In this document: piece after piece, positions 57,265 to 64,000 of the stretch | Layout: each line of letters starts with the position of its first letter | Position numbering within the stretch: the stretch's first letter is position 1 | NCBI GenBank assembly: GCA_946800325.1 | Contig: OX326959.1 | Coordinates: 15,282,862-15,346,861 of the forward strand | DNA from: Luzula sylvatica | Taxonomy: Eukaryota; Streptophyta; Magnoliopsida; Poales; Juncaceae | Length of the DNA stretch: 64,000 nucleotides | Direction: 5' to 3' | Position numbers and translations under genes: made by a program | Notes under the pieces: generated by a model | What the model was told of the DNA's origin: nothing | Seen by the model: the letters and a program-made list of their open reading frames with translations, nothing else | The model's database searches: none

Positions 57265-57545
57265 GCGACCCTTTCTAGAGAAAGGGTCGATGTGAGAGAG
57301 AGAGAGAGAGAGATGTGAGAGAGATAAGTTAATAAACGGGTCGGGTTAAACCATTTCGGATCGGGTAGAAAAATAGGTATAAAATAACATGGTTTAACAG
57401 CTATTTAATTGGGGGGCAGGAGTTATTTGACAGAGGGGGCAAATAGAACAAAAATAAAAAGTTTAGGGGGCAAAATGAACCAAAAAAATAGTCAAGGGAC
57501 AAATTGAACATTTCGGTATTTGTTAGGGACCAAAAACAAATTTTT
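57180..57545. repeat. Microsatellites and a related MULE-like terminus
   Basis: A (GT)n(TA)n(CA)n palindrome lies at 57175-57206 and a CT run at 57229-57258. Next comes an 11-bp-arm hairpin, CGACCCTTTCT / AGAAAGGGTCG, at about 57266-57289, and then a GA run. 57340-57545 carries GGGTCGGGTT and repeated GGGGGCAAA.TGAAC motifs like the long-TIR ends, but I find no matching partner. Confidence 0.5.
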
Positions 57546-60500
57546 TCCATATATTAACGGATTTCTAATTCTAGAATGTAAAATACAACTTCTATATAAG
57601 TCGAAATGTCAATGATAACATGGGAAAAAAAATGTAAGAACTCAAACTTAATAATAAATATTATTATTGTTTATCTTGGGAATGGGATCATTTATCATAT
57701 TCAAAATATCAATAAATTTATTTTAAAAAAAATATACTCGTTAATTAAAGTACGTGTTAAATTAAAATATTTGATGTGTTATGTGAAGTTATTTAATTAT
57801 TTATTATATATTCATTTAACACATGTTAATTTAATTTAATATCTAAACGGATACTAACCTGATGTGTTATATTAAGTTTATTTAATTATTTATTATATAT
57901 TCATTTAACACATGCTAATTAATTAATTTAATTTAATATATAAACGGATACAACATCGGGTTTATTTCAATTTAGCCCATACTTATTTGACACTAGAAGA
58001 CAAAATACCACATAGCGAGGGAATTGTAACAACCATATTAAGCACCCCGCTCAATTACCCCCCAAATCTACCCGCAATGTTTAATTAGGAAATTATATGC
58101 ATTTATTACTTGCTTAATCAATGGATGCGGGATTAGTGCGGGTTATTTAATGCGGGTTGTATAACTTTATTGGAATTGTAAAGGGACTTGGTAGCAATGC
58201 ATTGCTCAAAAATAGGGAAATTATACTCTGAACTCAAATTTCAACACAAACTTATCGATGACCTCACGTGTGATGTCACTCCCATTAATCCATGCATACC
58301 CTATTTTATTGACTCGGTGTTAATCCGTGGGGCACCCATGACCCAGCTCAATTAATTCAATAGTCTCAAAGCCCACGCCAGCCATCCCATCTGTTCCCCT
58401 CTTTCACATCTTGTCCCCTCCCCCTATTCTACTCCTTCACGCCAGCCCCTCGTGTCCTCTCTTCCTATTCTCCTCTTTCACGCCTGCACTCGCCATGGTT
58501 GCTCCAAAAGGTGGACGGCCTCTATTCTCCTCTTCTGCTCTTACAAATGTATATCCCTAGCCTAGAAGAAGGGAATCCTGATTACTGGTCGTGGCGGAGA
58601 AAGCGGAAGTGCACACATCGACGGGTGAGAAAGGGGGAGTTCGGCTCTATCTCCAGCCTCTGATGATTCTCAATTGAAAATTCCTCCAGCTGAGTTCTAA
58701 ATCAATTTTGAGGTGATTTCTAAATCAATTTTGTCCTCCAGCTGACTTCTAAATCAATTTTGAGGTGATTTCTAAATCAATTTTGAGGCAATTAGGGTTT
58801 ATTCGCTGGTTTTTAAATCAATTTTAAGCTATCCTCTGACGGTTAACTGTTATTTACTGTAAACATTAGGGTTAATTCACTGATTGTCCATGTATAGTTT
58901 TACTGTAAACATTAGGGTTAATTTACTGTAGCTAATTATCTACTTGAATTGATTCCAATTTAGGATTAAGTTAAGTCCTCTTAGTTAATTCTTACATTAA
59001 AACTATAGAACTAGCTAGGCCTTCTTTGTAAACTGGTCAGTTGTGAAGAATATATAGTTTTATTTTTACTATCAATAATTTTCATGTATAGTTTTATTTA
59101 ATAGTTATTTTCTAGTTCCAATTTTATTTTTTTCTTCAATTTAGGTTTTTGCCTTTAAGCCGGAGCAAACACTCTTCTTCGAGCCAACGAATTGCTGGAG
59201 ATTTCAGGTGAATTCGTACTTTTAACTCGATTAATGTTTCTTGAAGTTCATATTAATTCTAATTCCTCAAAAATGGTACCTTTATTAATTGAAATTTGTA
59301 TCTCTTTTAACTGAAATAAATGATTGTTCGAATTAATTAGGTTTTTTTATTTGTAGTTAATGATGATTTTATTTGTAAATTTGTAGTTATGGAGAGGGGC
59401 TAAAAATAACAAGGTGTTGTGGGTGAAGTCGAGAGCAGAGAAGGGGGCTCGTGAAGTGGAAAATGACAAATTTACCCCTCGCTGACTGCATTTAATCGAA
59501 TAAGCGACGACTACTCTTAAGTGGGTTTCAATGATAACATGCGATTGTAATGATATGTAATTAATATCCAAATTATCGTTGTATTTCTAATGTTTTAAAC
59601 TCTACTCAATGAAGAAGTTCTTCAGAGAGCACATGAAATCCTCAAGTGCGGGTGCTCCTTTGGTTTAATTGCTTGCCTGATAAATGTAGTTTTTTGATGT
59701 AGAACTTTGGATTCGAATAACTATTTTTTTGCAATGTTGAGTGAACTTCGTATTAATTGTGAACAATCATTAATTTCTCAGAATTAATTTTTAAGTACGT
59801 ATTAGTGTCGGGATTACTGTTTTATTTGTAATCCATGTAGGAAATTGGTTGTAATTTGTTTTCATGAATTTTGAATGTATTGTTAATTGTGGATAAAATG
59901 GATTATGCTTTGTGAATTAGTGTCGGGATTGTTGTTAATTGTCGCAATCAATGTGCCGGGAATTTGATTGGAGTATGTATTATGGTTTGTGAATTAAATG
60001 TATTATGTTTTATGAATTAGTGTCGGGATTGTTCTTACTGAACCAAAAGAATTCTGAAATTAATTACAAATATGTTTCCCTACTGCATGAAATAGTTCAT
60101 TTAGTTACAAATATGTTTGCATCCATAATTAGTAATATGAACAATTCTCAAATTAACCAATAATCCAAATATCTTCATGCGTGCGAATAAAAAACGTTAC
60201 CCGAAAATGGAGAAAATATCTCTCCATTAGATTCAACAAATCAAAAATAAAGAACAGGTGAGTTAACAAACAAATCAATTAATATTTAAATTTTATGGAG
60301 AGTGAATCAATAAAAGACGAGTACGTGTTAATTAATTAATTGAAATAAGTGTTCGGATCAGCCATTAACGTGCACTAACAAATGAGTTAACTAGGAAACA
60401 AATGAAACAAATTGTGATTGTCACCAAATTTTATTCGTACATCTTCGATTAATAAACTACGAGAATCAATTAAGCATGAAAGAAATGAATTAAACACTCA

Positions 60501-61283
60501 ATTAATTAAGTTCAATTAATTAATTCAAATTCAGGGAAACTAATAAGTTCGATTAATAAATAATGACAATAAATTAAGGTTAAAAGTAATGTTAATCAAT
60601 CGGTGAATTAACTAGGAAAATCAATTGAATTATAGGGCAATTAACCAATTTCACTAGGACCAGAATGTTAATTAACCCTACAAAATATATTAATTACTTA
60701 AACAAATCCTACAAACCAGACATTAACTAAAAAAAAAACCCTATAAACCCAAGATTTCTTTTCTGGCTTCTCTCTCTATCGCTGCTAGATTAAAAAGAAC
60801 ATAGAAATTAGGACCGCTCAATTAAGAACTTCCAAGAGCACTAACAAAATCTGAAAATAACATCACAAAGTTCAAATAGCACTCAAAATAACAAGATTTC
60901 TTTTTTCTTACCCAGTCCTTGTGAAATCGATTTAATCGATTGTCCAATTAATCCAGGTTGTTACGGGCTTATAAACCCTTATAGGTCGTGGGCCAAACAT
61001 AAGGCCCGATTAATGATTAATCTAACATGCATTTTGCTGACTCGATCGAGGATGGAAATTGAGAACTTGATTTCACAGTATATGGCCTCTAAAAAATATT
61101 AGGGGTTGCTTTTGAAACATTTCCCAAAGGATACCCCTCTTCGGTTCTCCTTCTCTGCCGCCAAAACTCACTGTCTAAACCCTAAACCCTAAGCCTCTCC
61201 CCGTCTCTCCTCCGTCCAGTCGTCGACGTCGTCGTTTCCGGTTCAGCCGTTTATCTTTAGCGTCTCCTCTGAGCAGGATACTA
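57546..61283. other. Intergenic DNA, no supported gene
   Basis: A tandem duplication of about 95 bp (ATTTATTATATATTCATTTAA and TAAACGGATAC motifs) lies at about 57765-57952. A less AT-rich stretch at 58340-59480 has no convincing ORF. 59540-60950 is AT-rich. The end of the segment is the leader of the gene at 61284. Confidence 0.45.
61176..61192 (+). promoter_or_regulatory. Double telo-box in the leader
   Basis: TAAACCCTAAACCCTAA, about 95 bp before the ATG, contains two AAACCCTAA telo-boxes. In plants these are frequent in promoters of ribosome-biogenesis and cell-growth genes. The binding role here is inferred. Confidence 0.6.
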
Positions 61284-63777
61284 ATGGAAACCAGGTACCC
61301 AATTTCTTCCGATTTTTTGTAAAAACATTATTTTGAGTTTTCACACCTCGGTAGACAGTGGATCTTTCGTTGAGAGAATTTACATTTTTATCTATTTATT
61401 TGATTCCACGATACAAAGAAGTACACATTATACCCAATTTTCTCTTCAATTCATTTTTGCTCGAGCTTTGTTCAGATGCAATCGTACGCTGAATAACAGT
61501 TCCTTGTAATCAGGTCTCAGAAAAGGAAGCGTTTATCCCGCGATGAGGTTAACCCAAATCTTGCTTTGCTGGCTCTCCGTTCACCATGTAATCCCGCAAA
61601 GGAAAGTCAACCTCGACGAATAAATCGAAGCACTTCTCAGGTACCATATTAAACCAGTTAATAACTTTGATGTATCGAATGATTGGGGGAAAGTTCCTTA
61701 TTGGACCATTGTTAACTTTTTGCAGGCTGAAAGAACTGTGATATCGACTCCACCAAATGATTATGAAGAAAATACCTTGCTCAAATGTTCGGAGCTCCTC
61801 TTTGAGGAATTTGAGCGAAAAGTCCAGCACTTTCTGAAATTTGGGGCGTACGAAAATCCGAATTTAAATTGTAATCTCGTCCTTTTAGCTCGAAACTGCA
61901 TTTTGGTTTTGAGACTTCTCGAGTCGAACCTAGATGCTCTTTTCGAGAAATGGAAGATCTTATCGAGAGTTATCAGACAAATTTCTTGTTTCGCTCGAGC
62001 TAATCGTAGCGGGCCACATCCACCTTCTACTCCCATCATTGCAGTACTAGAGGTTTGTATTAAATAATTTAAGTAATATCAAAATTAACCGTTTAATTAA
62101 CATGAATTTCTAACTATTTTGTTTTTCAGGTGTTCATTAAGGAATTTATGGAGCGTCCCGATACAAAGTACTACTTGGTCGCGGGAAACAATGCTACTAC
62201 ACGTGGAGAAGATTCTTTCCGAGGAAACTCTTCTCTCATTCAAGAACTAATATCTATCCATTTTCTCTTATCATTTCCGAAACAAATGTACCGAACTTTT
62301 GCCGAAGCGGTCTCAGGGAATGCTTCGACTAGCTGCAGCGATAAACAAATTCTTGAATTAGGGTTAGGGTTCGGGTTAGACTCGACTTTAGCATTGCTCG
62401 GTACCAGTCTCTCCTCGTCTTCTCCAATGCCTTATTTCCTTCAGGCACACCTGTCCATGCTCTCAACCCGGTACATCGACACTCTGAATCTGGTACAGGA
62501 TTCCGATTCTGGTACACTGGACCGTGCAGTGAGCGCATTTGAATTGTCTTCTAGAATCTATTGGCAATCCTTGTGCGATATGGGGTCGTGTAACGGCATA
62601 ACCATTGCCGGTACGAAGAGCAAACTAAAATCTCAATCCTTTACCTGCAAATCACTCGATTGCCACGTGGAGAATTTGGTTTCGTTTTGCATCTCCGAGT
62701 CGAATGAAATTTCTCAAAAAGATCTTTCATCCACCTTATTTTCTTACATCGAAGAGAATAAAAGTATCGTACATGAAGATTTTAGGAACCAAACTTCTTC
62801 TTTACTAAAACGTATGATATCGAGATCCCTTTCACACGACGACGACGAATCTTCTGGAAACCAATTGGTGGGATGCAACATTTCTGACGAGATGGTATCT
62901 CTTTCCGCGTCGTTAAGGCTAATGGGCTCGTCAATCTTGCAAGTGGTTTCCGAATTGAGAAAGATGAATGGCGGTGTAACGACCATAACGAACGAAAAGG
63001 GGAAGAAACGTGTTTCTCGTGTCATACGCAATTTTGCGAGTAACGAAGCGGACGGGATTGTGAGGAGAATATTTCTGGACGTGGTTGGAGCGGAGGAGCC
63101 GAAAACTTCGAAGAGAAGTCAAGTGATGTTACGCCATTTCGGGAACCTTTTGATGTTTGGTTTGAAAACCAAGATTGGGTTTTTGTTGAAAGCGTGTATT
63201 TTTGCTATCATGGCTGTGATGGATCTCGTGGCGTTCGAAGAGGAGGGTTTGGATTTATTTCGCGTTGTATTTGACGGAGTCGCCAAAGAAAAGGAGCTCC
63301 TCGTCACTCCCACTCCTACCAAGCAAGCCCGAAACGTAACCGTTGGTTCGTCGTCCAAGAGAAAATCGAGCAAGAAAATTGCGAAGGAATTTCTGAAGGT
63401 CAAGAGGCTATGTTACGGCGAAAATAGGTATACTTATTTTATTTCTTTTTGACATATTTCCATATTAATTATTTATTTATTGTTGATTAAATAGCGAAAT
63501 GAAAACGCTTAATGGACGGGCATACCTAGAGAGTCTACCCGAATACCGTAAAGACCCGCAAGAGTGGGAAGATTTGGAGGATTTTATAGAGTGCAAGGAA
63601 GGTAAAGATTACTCCGCGTGGTTGGAGATTAAAGACACGTTACGCGAGCGAAAATACGCGAGGAGGGGGAAAAAAGAAAAGAATAAATCAAATAGGATCG
63701 AGAAGGATTTGCGAGCGTTTGGTTCGATCGAGCGCAAATCTAATAAGAGAACGAGGTCTCGTGCACGGATTTTATAG
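61284..63777 (+). CDS. Protein of unknown function, 681 aa, basic nuclear-type tails
   Basis: Five exons: 61284-61294, 61514-61640, 61726-62052, 62130-63427, 63495-63777, joined by GT-AG introns. Exon 1 encodes only METR plus a split codon; the N-terminus then reads SQKRKRLSRDEVNPN. The middle (about 60-560) is Leu- and Ser-rich and probably helical (CSELLFEEFERKVQHFLKF, LARNCILVLRLLESNLDALF). It has no transmembrane protein pattern apart from one hydrophobic patch near 515 (LLKACIFAIMAVMDLV). The C-terminus has a conserved-looking GRAYLESLPEYRKDPQEWED segment followed by a Lys/Arg-rich tail (RRGKKEKNKSNRIEKD, SNKRTRSRARIL). The basic ends and the leader telo-box suggest a nuclear or nucleolar protein; this is inference. 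I do not recognise the family. Confidence 0.85.
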
Positions 63778-64000
63778 TTTTTGTTTTAATGGAGGGTTTT
63801 ATATGTTTGGTATATTTTGTCATGTATCATTTGCTGTGGGTTAGTGGTTTTGTCTTTTGTGTAACCCTAAATTGAAAATACTCATTTGAAAACTTAGACA
63901 CTGGAAATGTGGTATTTATATTTTGGAGAAGTATAATGATATTGTTTTATTAAGGAGAATATGATATTTGAATATTTATTAAGGATGAATATGTAATTGT
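63778..64000. other. 3' flank of the 681-aa gene
   Basis: AT-rich, presumably the 3' untranslated region. No terminator signal can be called for a Pol II plant gene. Confidence 0.4.

Overview
The window is AT-rich nuclear DNA of a flowering plant, most likely a eudicot. Evidence: short GT-AG introns in nearly every gene, plant-only genes (GUN1, plastid ferroportin IREG3, a PAS-Raf kinase, a pectinesterase-inhibitor-like gene), a Ty1/copia element primed by initiator-Met tRNA, and many MITEs. The species cannot be named from the sequence. Gene structures were built by hand from splice sites, reading phase and family similarity; every exon chain below closes in frame.

Layout. 1-456 and 8985-9540 look like two halves of one locus (a possible minus-strand gene) split by a very young, full-length copia retrotransposon at 457-8979 (two 956-bp LTRs that read as identical, CATTC target duplication, one intact 1324-aa gag-pol). 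Its LTRs and leader carry an unusual array of TGACG palindromes. 11342-11617 is an unassigned coding-like fragment. 13157-15106 (+) is a nine-exon mitochondrial carrier. 16909-17510 is a probable solo LTR. 18095-18700 (+) is a secreted invertase/pectinesterase-inhibitor-like protein with a hairpin element directly in front of it. 19441-22492 (-) is POP1 of RNase P/MRP in 11 exons. 23642-24512 is a LINE-type retroposon with a GC-rich tandem-repeat body. 25065-25138 (-) is a tRNA-Val-like gene. 25482-28262 (-) is plastid ferroportin IREG3 in 13 exons, with one GC-AG intron. 28507-29825 is a terminal-repeat element in the IREG3 upstream region. 31724-32795 is a solo LTR related to the copia element. 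33593-36389 (+) is GUN1 (PPR-SMR). 38854-42033 (+) is a PAS-domain Raf-like kinase. 48251-48937 (-) is a small MADS-derived-looking protein. 49970-57170 is a dense cluster of DNA-transposon derivatives, including one element with inverted repeats of about 420 bp. 61284-63777 (+) is a five-exon gene for a 681-aa protein I cannot identify.

The genes do not form an operon or an obvious pathway. Several act in organelles (mitochondrial carrier, plastid metal transporter, plastid retrograde-signalling factor), but that is common for plant genes and may be chance. The best candidates for something new are the palindrome array of the copia element, the compensated inverted repeat shared by its LTR and the related solo LTR, the truncated MADS-like gene, and the unidentified 681-aa gene.
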